DNA from: Clostridiales bacterium
GTDB lineage: Bacteria > Bacillota > Clostridia > Oscillospirales > Oscillospiraceae
Reading direction: 5' to 3'
Length of the DNA stretch: 13,153 nt
NCBI GenBank assembly: GCA_019422005.1
Contig: JAHZEF010000012.1
Coordinates: 20,930-34,082 of the forward strand
The position numbers and the translations under genes are program-made. This document shows positions 5,948-12,200 of this stretch, one piece after another. Below the pieces are notes generated by a model that had not been told where the DNA came from, searched no databases, and was given only the letters and a program-made list of their open reading frames with translations. How positions within the stretch are numbered: the first letter of the stretch is position 1; each line of letters opens with the position of its first letter.

Positions 5948-6736
5948 CTACATGCTCTGCTGCACATCCATATTTTTGATCTGAAGCTGCAGTTTATCGG
6001 CAATCAATGCAATGAATTCCGAATTTGTCGGTTTTCCCTTGGTATTGCTGACTGTATACCCAAAGAATCTCTGAAGCGTCTCCAGGTCTCCGCGGTCCCA
6101 CGCCACTTCAATCGCATGGCGGATCGCGCGCTCCACACGGGACGGAGTCGTGGAAAACGTCTTGGCAACCTGAGGATAGAGAACCTTCGTAATGGCGTTG
6201 ATCACTTCCATGTCATCCACGGCAATCATGATCGCTTCCCGCAGATACTGATACCCCTTAATATGTGCCGGGACGCCGATCTCGTGAATGATCGAAGTCA
6301 CCATGGCCTCCACGTTGATCTCCTGGCGCTTTCCGGGAACCGCCGCCGGTTTGCGCTGACGTTCCGCCTCGCACATTTCCGCCACACGCTCGGCCACGGA
6401 AACCGGGTCGCACGGCTTCATCATAAAATACTGTACGCCGAGATTTGTCGTCATCAATGCCACATACTCAGTCATAAAGCTGGAAGTCACCAAAGTAACC
6501 GGACGCTTCTCCAGGGCTCCGGCCGCCTTCAGTACAGACATTCCATCCAGTTTCGGAAGCGCCATATCCAGAATCAGCACGTCGGGCAGCTGCTCTTTCA
6601 AAAGGCTGACCGCCCGGATTCCATCCTGTGCCGTTCCAACAACTTCGCAGCCGCATTCCCTCTCCAGCGTCACACGAAGATGTTCACAAAATTCCTCGCT
6701 TCCATCCGCAATCAATGCTCTCATTCGGTTTTCCAT
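5948..6736 (-). CDS. spo0A: Sporulation master regulator Spo0A
   Basis: Phosphorelay response regulator that commits Firmicutes to sporulation. Of 262 residues (B. subtilis has 267), about 1-125 are the receiver: phosphoacceptor D57 (VLILD), T84 (LVTSS) and K107 (MMKP). After a linker, the Spo0A-specific DNA-binding domain (about 142-262) includes SIIHEIGVPAHIKGYQYLRE, the recognition helix SRVERAIRHAIEVAW (199-213) and FGYTVSNTKGKPTNSEFIA. The acidic pocket reads A-D11-G12 where B. subtilis has A-D-D, so one pocket aspartate is missing. The ATG at 6736 has AGGAGAGG 7 bases upstream; an open frame continues 24 codons but lacks that site. spoIVB, often upstream in this group, is absent. Confidence 0.97.
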   Translation of the reverse strand: MENRMRALIADGSEEFCEHLRVTLERECGCEVVGTAQDGIRAVSLLKEQLPDVLILDMALPKLDGMSVLKAAGALEKRPVTLVTSSFMTEYVALMTTNLGVQYFMMKPCDPVSVAERVAEMCEAERQRKPAAVPGKRQEINVEAMVTSIIHEIGVPAHIKGYQYLREAIMIAVDDMEVINAITKVLYPQVAKTFSTTPSRVERAIRHAIEVAWDRGDLETLQRFFGYTVSNTKGKPTNSEFIALIADKLQLQIKNMDVQQSM

Positions 6737-6756
6737 CTGCGTTCCTCTCCTAATTT

Positions 6757-6820
6757 GGTAAATTATTGTCCTCCGCGAAAGCCGCTGGAAGATCCATCCA
6801 AACAGCACCTATAATTTACC
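6757..6820. repeat. Long-range inverted repeat in the spo0A control region
   Basis: GGTAAATTAT (6757-6766) and ATAATTTACC (6811-6820) are exact reverse complements separated by 44 bases. The gene-proximal arm ends about 5 bases before the spo0A ribosome binding site; the distal arm overlaps the candidate -10. The repeat could be a paired operator or, in a longer transcript, a stem enclosing the leader. Confidence 0.6.
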
Positions 6821-6841
6821 ATATGCGCCAAATTTTTGCAA
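6813..6841 (-). promoter_or_regulatory. Candidate vegetative promoter of spo0A
   Basis: On the minus strand TTGCAA, a 17-base spacer and TAAATT, each 4 of 6 to consensus, with TGG just before the -10. Coordinates are my best placement. The -10 lies inside the distal arm of the inverted repeat, so a protein bound there would block it. Confidence 0.35.
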
Positions 6842-6871
6842 GCCAAAAGAGACAAAAAATGGAAGTTTTTG

Positions 6872-6891
6872 CTCGACAGATTTCCGTCGAA
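6872..6891. promoter_or_regulatory. Pair of near-match 0A boxes upstream of spo0A
   Basis: TGTCGAG (minus strand, 6872-6878) and CGTCGAA (plus strand, 6885-6891) each match TGTCGAA at 6 of 7 positions. They form an inverted repeat with arms TCGAC/GTCGA and an 8-base spacer, about 35 bases upstream of the candidate spo0A -35. Spo0A autoregulation is known in B. subtilis, so autocontrol here is a reasonable inference. Confidence 0.4.
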
Positions 6892-7060
6892 ATTGCCTGA
6901 ATAATCAGTATTATGCACAGTTTTCCAAAAAAACTTTGGGAAACTTCCACAGTTTCAGGGAAGTCCACTTTCAGAATCGCGGCGCACTTTCCACTTTGCG
7001 ATTTCCAGCCTGTCCCCATTCGGCGCTGCGGCGGTTCCCGGCCTTCCGCGCGGTTTCCCC

Positions 7061-7085
7061 CGGGCGGCCGCGGCGCGGCCGCCCG
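7061..7085. repeat. Very GC-rich hairpin between spo0A and the CNNM gene
   Basis: CGGGCGGCCGC (7061-7071) and GCGGCCGCCCG (7075-7085) are a perfect 11-bp repeat with a 3-base loop, in a tract (about 7020-7135) of nearly pure G and C. Neither side carries a T run. This part of the 653-base gap holds no credible gene. Possible roles are insulation of divergent transcription or none. Confidence 0.5.
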
Positions 7086-7134
7086 CCCGGCGCACCCGGC
7101 TGCGCCGCTCTCCGCAAACCGCGGCGCAGATACC

Positions 7135-7162
7135 TTGACAACCGGAAAAAACCTGCTATAAT
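7135..7162 (+). promoter_or_regulatory. Consensus sigma-A promoter upstream of the CNNM gene
   Basis: TTGACA (7135-7140), a 16-base spacer, TATAAT (7157-7162), both perfect, with TGC before the -10 giving an extended -10. Start expected near 7169. It is the strongest promoter in the window. AGTTCC (7164-7169) and GGAACT (7188-7193) form an inverted repeat around the start site. Confidence 0.9.
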
Positions 7163-7168
7163 AAGTTC

Positions 7169-7306
7169 CAAATATCCGGCTGTGAAAGGAACTGGCATTC
7201 CATTATGGACGAAGCGGACAGCAGCGACGCAGACCGAACTGAAGATTGTATGATGAACCACAGGGCATGGCTTCCCGGATCCAGTTGCGGGAGGCTGTGC
7301 CTTTTT
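7169..7306 (+). ncRNA. Short leader RNA or small RNA ending in an intrinsic terminator
   Basis: The consensus promoter and the terminator at 7264-7306 define a transcript of about 138 bases. It matches no riboswitch, T-box, 6S or SRP RNA that I can recognise. GGCTGTG near the 5' end (7178-7184) could pair with CACAG near 7259-7263, next to the terminator, and CTGTG recurs in the terminator's right arm, so alternative pairings are possible. It is either a free small RNA or an attenuator leader for the CNNM gene 84 bases downstream. A weak open frame (ATG 7205) crosses it, without a well-placed ribosome binding site. Confidence 0.55.
7264..7306 (+). terminator. Intrinsic terminator upstream of the CNNM gene
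   Basis: GGCATGGCTTCCCG (7264-7277) pairs over all 14 positions with CGGGAGGCTGTGCC (7288-7301), counting three G-U pairs, with a 10-base loop and then TTTTT (7302-7306). It lies between a consensus promoter and the start codon it should serve, which is the arrangement of an attenuator. Confidence 0.85.
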
Positions 7307-7389
7307 GCGCAATTTCAGCCGTCTTGCGCCGCTTTTCCCCGTGTGTACGCTGCCTGCAGCCGCATGAAAACTGACAAGGAGAGATTTTT

Positions 7390-8724
7390 TTGAATAAGAT
7401 CCCCCAACAATTGATTCTTCAGCTTTTTCTGATCCTTTTGAACGCTTTTTTTGCCATGACGGAAATTGCCGTCATCTCCCTGAGCCCTGCGAAGCTTCGC
7501 AAGCTGGCGGAAGAAGGCGACAGGCAGGCTCCCAGGCTGCTGAAATTGGTGGAGGAGCCCGCCGGCTTTCTCTCCACCATACAAATCGGCATCACTCTGG
7601 CCGGTTTTCTGGGCAGCGCCTTCGCCGCCGACAACTTCTCCGAACTTCTGGTCAACAGGGTCTATTATGACCTCGGGTTTCAGGCGCTGCCCGTGCGCGT
7701 GCTGGATACGCTTTCCGTCATTCTCATCACCATCATCCTGTCCTACTTCACGCTGGTTCTGGGTGAATTGACTCCCAAACGGATTGCCATGCAGCGGCCG
7801 CTGGAGGTCGCAAAGTTCTCCTGCGGTGTGGTTACGGCGCTGTCGGTCGTCATGCGGCCGGTGATCTGGCTGCTGTCTGCCTCTACCAACGGGCTTCTGA
7901 AGCTCCTGCACATGAAGACCGAGGCGGAGGAGGAAACCGTCACGGAAGAAGAGATCCGCATGATGGTGGATTTGGGAGAAGCCCGCGGTGCAATTGACCG
8001 TGAGGAGCGCGAATGGATCGACAATGTCTTTGAATTCGGAGACGCCATGGCGCGGGATGTGATGATCCATGTTTCAGACGTAACCGCTTTTTCCGTCCGG
8101 GCCGACGACCGGGAAATCGAACGGACCATCCGCGAAACCGGATTGTCCCGTTACCCCGTCTACGACGGGGATATACACAACGTCCTCGGAATCCTCAACG
8201 CCCGCGTATTCCTGCTGGACCGGATGAACGCACAGCCGAAGCCCTTGACCGAGCTGCTGCGGCCGGCTTACTTTGTACCGGATACGCTGAAAGCCGCCGC
8301 TCTGATGCAGGATATGCAGACAAAGAAGGTACATATCGCCATCGTAGTCGATGAATATGGCGATACTGCCGGCCTCGTCACCATGGAAGATCTGCTGGAA
8401 GAAATCGTCGGCAATATTTACGACGAATTCGACCCGTCGGAGCCGGCGGAGATTGAGCAGCTCACGCCCGGCCTGTGGCGCGTCAGCGGCGGAGCCGACA
8501 TCGAGGAAGTTGCCGAAACCGTGGGAATCGACCTGCCGGCAGATCTGGATTTCGACACGCTGGGCGGGCTGGTCTTCAGCCGCCTGCACACCATCCCGCA
8601 GGATGGAAGCGTGCTGGATGTGGAGGCCTATGGGCTGCACATTCACGTCGAGCAGATCTCTGAGCGGCGCATTGTGGCCGCCACCGTCCGGAAATGTTCC
8701 GACACCCCTGCGGCAGACGGCTGA
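7390..8724 (+). CDS. CNNM/CBS/CorC-domain membrane protein (hemolysin-C family)
   Basis: A 444-residue protein of the CNNM family, linked in several bacteria to Mg2+ or other divalent cation efflux. The transmembrane DUF21 domain covers about residues 1-180, with membrane segments near 8-30, 60-80, 105-127 and 147-171 and the motif LVLGELTPKRIAMQRP (122-137). A CBS pair follows (about 222-345), ending VVDEYGDTAGLVTMEDLLEE, and the CorC_HlyC domain is at about 355-435 (DLDFDTLGGLVFSRLHTIPQ). The usual VMTPR at the start of CBS1 reads VMIHVSD (224-230), so the conserved Pro-Arg is lost. Start is TTG at 7390, supported by AAGGAG 8 bases upstream. Expression is probably limited by the terminator at 7264-7306. 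Confidence 0.92.
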   Translation: MNKIPQQLILQLFLILLNAFFAMTEIAVISLSPAKLRKLAEEGDRQAPRLLKLVEEPAGFLSTIQIGITLAGFLGSAFAADNFSELLVNRVYYDLGFQALPVRVLDTLSVILITIILSYFTLVLGELTPKRIAMQRPLEVAKFSCGVVTALSVVMRPVIWLLSASTNGLLKLLHMKTEAEEETVTEEEIRMMVDLGEARGAIDREEREWIDNVFEFGDAMARDVMIHVSDVTAFSVRADDREIERTIRETGLSRYPVYDGDIHNVLGILNARVFLLDRMNAQPKPLTELLRPAYFVPDTLKAAALMQDMQTKKVHIAIVVDEYGDTAGLVTMEDLLEEIVGNIYDEFDPSEPAEIEQLTPGLWRVSGGADIEEVAETVGIDLPADLDFDTLGGLVFSRLHTIPQDGSVLDVEAYGLHIHVEQISERRIVAATVRKCSDTPAADG

Positions 8725-8766
8725 GCGCCGGAGCCGTTCCCCGCACAATCGGGATGGACTGCATCG

Positions 8767-8809
8767 AAAAAACACTGCGGAGGCTGCCGGATCCGGCAGC
8801 CTCCGCAGT
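8767..8809. terminator. Bidirectional terminator built on a 36-base perfect palindrome
   Basis: ACTGCGGAGGCTGCCGGA (8774-8791) and its exact reverse complement (8792-8809) abut with no spacer. On the minus strand GTGTTTTTTC follows, so it terminates the nitrilase gene. On the plus strand the tail is only ATTTC, giving probable but weaker termination of the CNNM gene. Confidence 0.85.
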
Positions 8810-8857
8810 ATTTCACCGTGCGCATCCCCGCCGCGGAGCGGCCATCCGGGGCCATGC

Positions 8858-9685
8858 TCAGCGCATCTGCAGGCTGTATCTGTCCGTCCTGCGGTGCTGC
8901 AGCAGCGGCAGCTGCCGGCGAACCCGGTCCAGCTGCTCCAGATCCAGTTCTGTCAGCTGCCTGCCGGGCCCCTCCTCCATCTGCGCCAGCACGGCCCCCC
9001 ACGGATCCGTCACAATGGAGTGCCCCCAGGAATGATAGGCCGCCGCCGGATCACGGGCAGGCGCCGTCCCCACGGCAAACACCTGATTGTCCAGCGCACG
9101 GGCGCGGAAAATCAATTCCCAGTGGGCCGGCCCTGTGGTCATATTGAACGCCGCCGGCACCAGCAGAATCCGGGCGCTTTCCAAGGCCATCAGCCGCGCC
9201 AGCTCCGGAAAACGGAAGTCGTAGCAGACGCACAGCCCCATCATCCCAAACTCCGTTTGAAACACGGTGACCTGGCCGCCCGGCGTCAGGGTCTCCGACT
9301 CCCGGAAACGCTGCCCGCCGTCCACGTCAATATCAAACAGGTGCATTTTGCGATGCCTGGCGATCTGCTTTCCCTGCCGGTCAAAGACGTATGCCGTATT
9401 GTAGATCTTTCCGTCCTCTCCCCGCTCCGGCATGGTGCCGGCCGACAGGTAGACGCCGCAGCGCGCCGCCAGTTCGGCGCAGGCAGTCCAGACCTCTCCG
9501 CCCTCCGGTTCGGCATAGTCCGGGAAGTTTTTCGCCTCATAGGGGCAGCAAAACATCTCAGGAAGCGCCACCAGATCCGCTCCGCTGTCAGCCTCCGCCT
9601 CCATCCGTTCCCTGAGTGCGCGTAAATTCTCCCGCTTATCTGCTGCAACAGGGAGCTGCAGCTGCAGGATCCGAAGCTTCTTCAC
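8858..9685 (-). CDS. Carbon-nitrogen hydrolase, omega-amidase (Nit2)-like
   Basis: A 275-residue nitrilase-superfamily amidase. The Glu-Lys-Cys triad is visible: E43 (ALPEMF), K113 (RHRKMHLFDIDV) and C154 (GLCVCYDFRFPELAR). The HLFDIDV and CYD-RFPE motifs and the length resemble Nit2/omega-amidase, which hydrolyses alpha-ketoglutaramate or alpha-ketosuccinamate after glutamine/asparagine transamination. That substrate is inferred; other acyclic amides are possible. The start is GTG at 9685 with AAGGAGG 7 bases upstream. The frame stays open for 92 codons further, but this region is the divergent promoter. The gene has its own promoter and terminator. With glnN elsewhere in the window, glutamine metabolism is a theme, not proof of linkage. 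Confidence 0.93.
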   Translation of the reverse strand: MKKLRILQLQLPVAADKRENLRALRERMEAEADSGADLVALPEMFCCPYEAKNFPDYAEPEGGEVWTACAELAARCGVYLSAGTMPERGEDGKIYNTAYVFDRQGKQIARHRKMHLFDIDVDGGQRFRESETLTPGGQVTVFQTEFGMMGLCVCYDFRFPELARLMALESARILLVPAAFNMTTGPAHWELIFRARALDNQVFAVGTAPARDPAAAYHSWGHSIVTDPWGAVLAQMEEGPGRQLTELDLEQLDRVRRQLPLLQHRRTDRYSLQMR

Positions 9686-9703
9686 CGATGCTCCTCCTTT
9701 TCC

Positions 9704-9720
9704 GGCCGGGAAGCCCGGCC
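9704..9720 (-). other. Leader hairpin of the amidase gene
   Basis: GGCCGGG (9704-9710) pairs with CCCGGCC (9714-9720) around a 3-base loop, close to the amidase ribosome binding site. It may hinder or modulate translation. Confidence 0.4.
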
Positions 9721-9736
9721 TGCCGCCGTTTTCTTC

Positions 9737-9766
9737 ATCATACATGACCCGGCAGCCGGCCGTCAA
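9737..9766 (-). promoter_or_regulatory. Promoter of the amidase gene
   Basis: On the minus strand TTGACG (9761-9766, 5 of 6), an 18-base spacer and TATGAT (9737-9742, 5 of 6). It lies 52 bases upstream of the GTG start. Confidence 0.6.
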
Positions 9767-9807
9767 GCCCTCCGGCAGCAGACGGCCGCCGGTTTGTCGC
9801 CGCCCGG

Positions 9808-9837
9808 TTGACGAACTGCGGCGCGGTATGATACAGT
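9808..9837 (+). promoter_or_regulatory. Weak candidate promoter of the DUF6709-like gene
   Basis: TTGACG (9808-9813), an 18-base spacer and TACAGT (9832-9837, 4 of 6), about 60 bases before the start. TATGAT at 9827-9832 is a better -10 sequence but sits only 13 bases from this -35. Confidence 0.35.
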
Positions 9838-9843
9838 GTAATA

Positions 9844-9869
9844 GCTTCCGGGCCTCTGCATCCGGAAGC
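9844..9869 (+). other. Leader hairpin of the DUF6709-like gene
   Basis: GCTTCCGG (9844-9851) and CCGGAAGC (9862-9869) form a perfect 8-bp stem with a 10-base loop, right before the ribosome binding region. No T run follows, so it is not a terminator. Role unknown. Confidence 0.4.
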
Positions 9870-9899
9870 GCTTTAGGAGAAGAGAAAGGAAGAGAACAT

Positions 9900-10976
9900 A
9901 TGGAATTATTGAAACGGCTGCGCCGGGGCAGCACCCGAAAAGTGCTGCTGCCGTCGCTCATCCTGCTGGCCGCGGCCGCCGCAGTATTTTACTTTTTTCA
10001 CTGCCAGGCCGTATTTCAGACGCTCAGCCCCAAGACGCTCGCAGAACTGACGCCGGAGACACTGGAGGGCGCCTATGTGGAGGATGACATTTCCTTTTTT
10101 TATGCCCAATATGTGGAAGAAGAGGAATACCGCAACCATGTCCCCACCGGCAAGATCACAGGAGCGCAATACGTTATCGATTTCGACGAGACCTACTATA
10201 TGGCGCTTTTTGTCCATGAGTCTGATCTGGACGCCGCCGGCGATCTGATGGAGGCCAGTTACCAGTATGCCTCCGGCAGCCTTGCAGGAAGCGAGCTGCC
10301 CGTCCTTCATGTCAAGGGGACGGTCTGCGCCATGGACGATGAAGTGCGGGGCTATTACCACCAGCTGGCCGGCGGCGACACTGCAATGGAAGAAATTATG
10401 CTGCCCTACTACATCAATGCAGGCCGCATCGGCGACAGCCTGCCCATTACCGTGTGGCTGGCGCTGCTCGGTTCTCTGATCCTGCTGGCCCTGGCCCTGG
10501 TTCCGCTGATCCGGGCGCTGAGCGGCTGGTATCAGAAAGATCTCCGCCGGAAGCTCGCCTCCATGGGGGAAGAGTCCGTGATGCTGGAAAAGCTGGAGCA
10601 GTTCTACGAGGACACCCCTGCGGTCTGCGGCGTCCGCATGAACCGGGATTATGTCCTGTTCCATTCCGGCCCGTCCACTGTACTGCTGCGCCCCTGGGAT
10701 CTGGCGTGGGCGTATCAGAGTACAACCCAGCACCGCACCAACGGCATTCCCAGCGGCAAAACCTATGCCGCCATCCTGCGCACCATGAACGGGAAGCAGT
10801 ATACGCTGCCCATGAAGGAACCGCAGGTCCAGCAGCTTCTCTCCGCCATTCACGACACGCTGCCCGGCACGGTGCTGGGTTATGACAAGGATCTGGAAAC
10901 CCTGTACAGGCAGAACCGCGACGCCTTCCGCGCCCGCTGGGAGGAAGCGGCCCCGGGATGCACATCCCGTTCCTGA
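9900..10976 (+). CDS. Two-TM membrane protein, DUF6709-like
   Basis: A 358-residue protein of unknown function. Residues 16-33 form one membrane segment after a basic N terminus (LKRLRRGSTRK). An acidic domain (35-180) should lie outside. A second membrane segment spans 183-205 (VWLALLGSLILLALALVPLI). The cytoplasmic tail (206-358) contains DYVLFHSG, LRPWDLAWAYQSTTQHR and PSGKTYAAILRTMNGKQYTL, then PGTVLGYDKDLETLYRQNRD. That tail resembles what I remember as DUF6709 in Clostridia; the label is from memory. ATG at 9900 follows AAGGAAGAGAACAT, with AAGGA about 9 bases upstream; longer in-frame starts lack a site. The tail looks like a PH/YdbT-like fold, but I cannot confirm it. Confidence 0.82.
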   Translation: MELLKRLRRGSTRKVLLPSLILLAAAAAVFYFFHCQAVFQTLSPKTLAELTPETLEGAYVEDDISFFYAQYVEEEEYRNHVPTGKITGAQYVIDFDETYYMALFVHESDLDAAGDLMEASYQYASGSLAGSELPVLHVKGTVCAMDDEVRGYYHQLAGGDTAMEEIMLPYYINAGRIGDSLPITVWLALLGSLILLALALVPLIRALSGWYQKDLRRKLASMGEESVMLEKLEQFYEDTPAVCGVRMNRDYVLFHSGPSTVLLRPWDLAWAYQSTTQHRTNGIPSGKTYAAILRTMNGKQYTLPMKEPQVQQLLSAIHDTLPGTVLGYDKDLETLYRQNRDAFRARWEEAAPGCTSRS

Positions 10977-11014
10977 GGCGAAACCGCGCCGCTGTACCCG
11001 TTCCCCTGCATCGG

Positions 11015-11059
11015 CAAGCCTGCCGGAATCCAAACGGTGGATTCCGGCAGGCTTGTTTT
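11015..11059 (+). terminator. Terminator of the DUF6709-like gene
   Basis: CAAGCCTGCCGGAATCC (11015-11031) pairs perfectly over 17 bp with 11039-11055, loop AAACGGT, followed by TTTTC. It lies between convergent stops at 10976 and 11077. The minus side has no T run, so the plus gene is the likely client, though the stem may also protect the minus transcript. Confidence 0.85.
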
Positions 11060-11076
11060 CATCCCGGCGCGCCGTC

Positions 11077-12102
11077 TCAGCTTGCCCGCGGCGTCTGCCC
11101 GGCCAGCGCTTCCACGGCGTCATGGAACGCACGCATATTCTCCGGGCTGGTACCGGCCGGTATGTCGCATCCTCCGGCCAGGATGATCCGGTTATTCGTC
11201 TCGTCAAAACGCCTGCGCACCGCGGCGGCAAACGCCTCCGGCGCGCCGTGCAGAATCTCAGCGGACGTATCCAGGTTCCCGCAGAAGCACTGCTCTTTTC
11301 CCAGCAGATGGGCAACCTTTGTCAGATCCACCGCGGAATCGACGTCCAGAATGTGCGTCCCCGTTCCCAGGGTATAGGGCATCAGCAGCGAGGTATCGCC
11401 GCACACATGCAGGCGCGCAAAGCCGCCGTCCTTCTGAATCAGTTCCACCATTTCCCGGTGCAGCGGCAGCACATATTCTTCATAAAGCTTCGGCGAAATC
11501 AGGGAGCAATTGGGTTCCACAATCTGAATGCCGTCCGCACCGGCCTCCATCTGCGCCCGGATAAAGTTCATGCCGTTTTCAAAAAAGAGCCGGATCCCCT
11601 GCAGCATCTTTTCCCGGTTTTTCTTTTTCACGATATCATACATGGCATCCTTGACGCCCCGGGCATTGCAGTATTCTGTAAACGGCCCGATGCAGATTCC
11701 GAAAATATACCGGCTGCCCTTCTCTTTTTCTGCAATTCTCCGGAGCACTTCAATCCGGTTCCCCTGCCTTGTCCCGGGGCGGATCTCCGGAAGCCGCAGG
11801 CTGTCAATCTCCTCGAGGGAACGGAGGATCGGCTCCGTTTGGAAGCCGGCGCTGGTCCATTCCGGCTTCTGTCCAAAATCCTCCAACTGCTCGGAAAAGT
11901 CTGCATCCGGCAGGATGCAGTCCAGGTCAAACTCCTTGGCAATCCGAAGATAGGCGTCCGCCCGCAGCTCCGGCCGGTACACGAACTCCGGGTATTCCAG
12001 GCCGCACTGCCTGGACACCCATTCAATCACCAACGGCATAAAGGGCGGCCTGTCCACCGGCTGCCCCAAAACAAATCTGCAGGTACGTTCATACCCGTTC
12101 AT
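11077..12102 (-). CDS. URO-D-superfamily zinc methyltransferase (MtaA/MtbA/CmuA-like)
   Basis: A 341-residue protein of the uroporphyrinogen decarboxylase superfamily. It lacks the RQAGRY substrate motif of HemE. It carries the zinc pattern of corrinoid methyltransferases: H232 and C234 (LHVCGD), then C312 (AGGCDIP) 78 residues later, close to the spacing in MtbA. Other superfamily segments are GPFTEYCNARG (139-149), GADGIQIVEPNCS and GNLDT. Such proteins move methyl groups between a methylcorrinoid and a thiol or related acceptor. The acceptor here is unknown, and no corrinoid protein is nearby. The ATG at 12102 follows GGGGAGTGATTTT. It lies 98 bases after the radical SAM gene on the same strand, so co-transcription is likely. 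Confidence 0.87.
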   Translation of the reverse strand: MNGYERTCRFVLGQPVDRPPFMPLVIEWVSRQCGLEYPEFVYRPELRADAYLRIAKEFDLDCILPDADFSEQLEDFGQKPEWTSAGFQTEPILRSLEEIDSLRLPEIRPGTRQGNRIEVLRRIAEKEKGSRYIFGICIGPFTEYCNARGVKDAMYDIVKKKNREKMLQGIRLFFENGMNFIRAQMEAGADGIQIVEPNCSLISPKLYEEYVLPLHREMVELIQKDGGFARLHVCGDTSLLMPYTLGTGTHILDVDSAVDLTKVAHLLGKEQCFCGNLDTSAEILHGAPEAFAAAVRRRFDETNNRIILAGGCDIPAGTSPENMRAFHDAVEALAGQTPRAS

Positions 12103-12154
12103 AAAATCACTCCCCGTACGTTACGTTGCGTTTCCCAGCCTGCAGGATCCGGAA

Positions 12155-12180
12155 CTGCCGCAGCAAGATTGCTGCGGCAG
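12155..12180 (-). other. Hairpin between the radical SAM and methyltransferase genes
   Basis: CTGCCGCAGCA (12155-12165) pairs perfectly with TGCTGCGGCAG (12170-12180), loop AGAT. It lies 20 bases after the upstream stop. On the minus strand TTCCGG follows rather than a T run, so it is more likely an internal processing or stability element than a full terminator. Confidence 0.5.
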
Positions 12181-12200
12181 CAGGCAAATTCCCAATTACT

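Noticed and set aside
6913..7312. Several open frames on both strands in the GC-rich gap between spo0A and the CNNM gene
   Set aside because: They are R/P/A/G-rich products of a GC tract without ribosome binding sites; the hairpin, promoter and terminator explain the region better.
7205..7393. A 62-codon plus-strand open frame starting ATG at 7205 in the leader region
   Set aside because: Its AAGGA-like site is about 15 bases away, it crosses the intrinsic terminator, its composition is not protein-like, and it ends inside the CNNM start. A short leader peptide cannot be excluded.
9906..11315. A 469-codon minus-strand open frame opposite the DUF6709-like gene
   Set aside because: It is a high-GC shadow overlapping the methyltransferase end and the 11015 hairpin; no recognisable domain.
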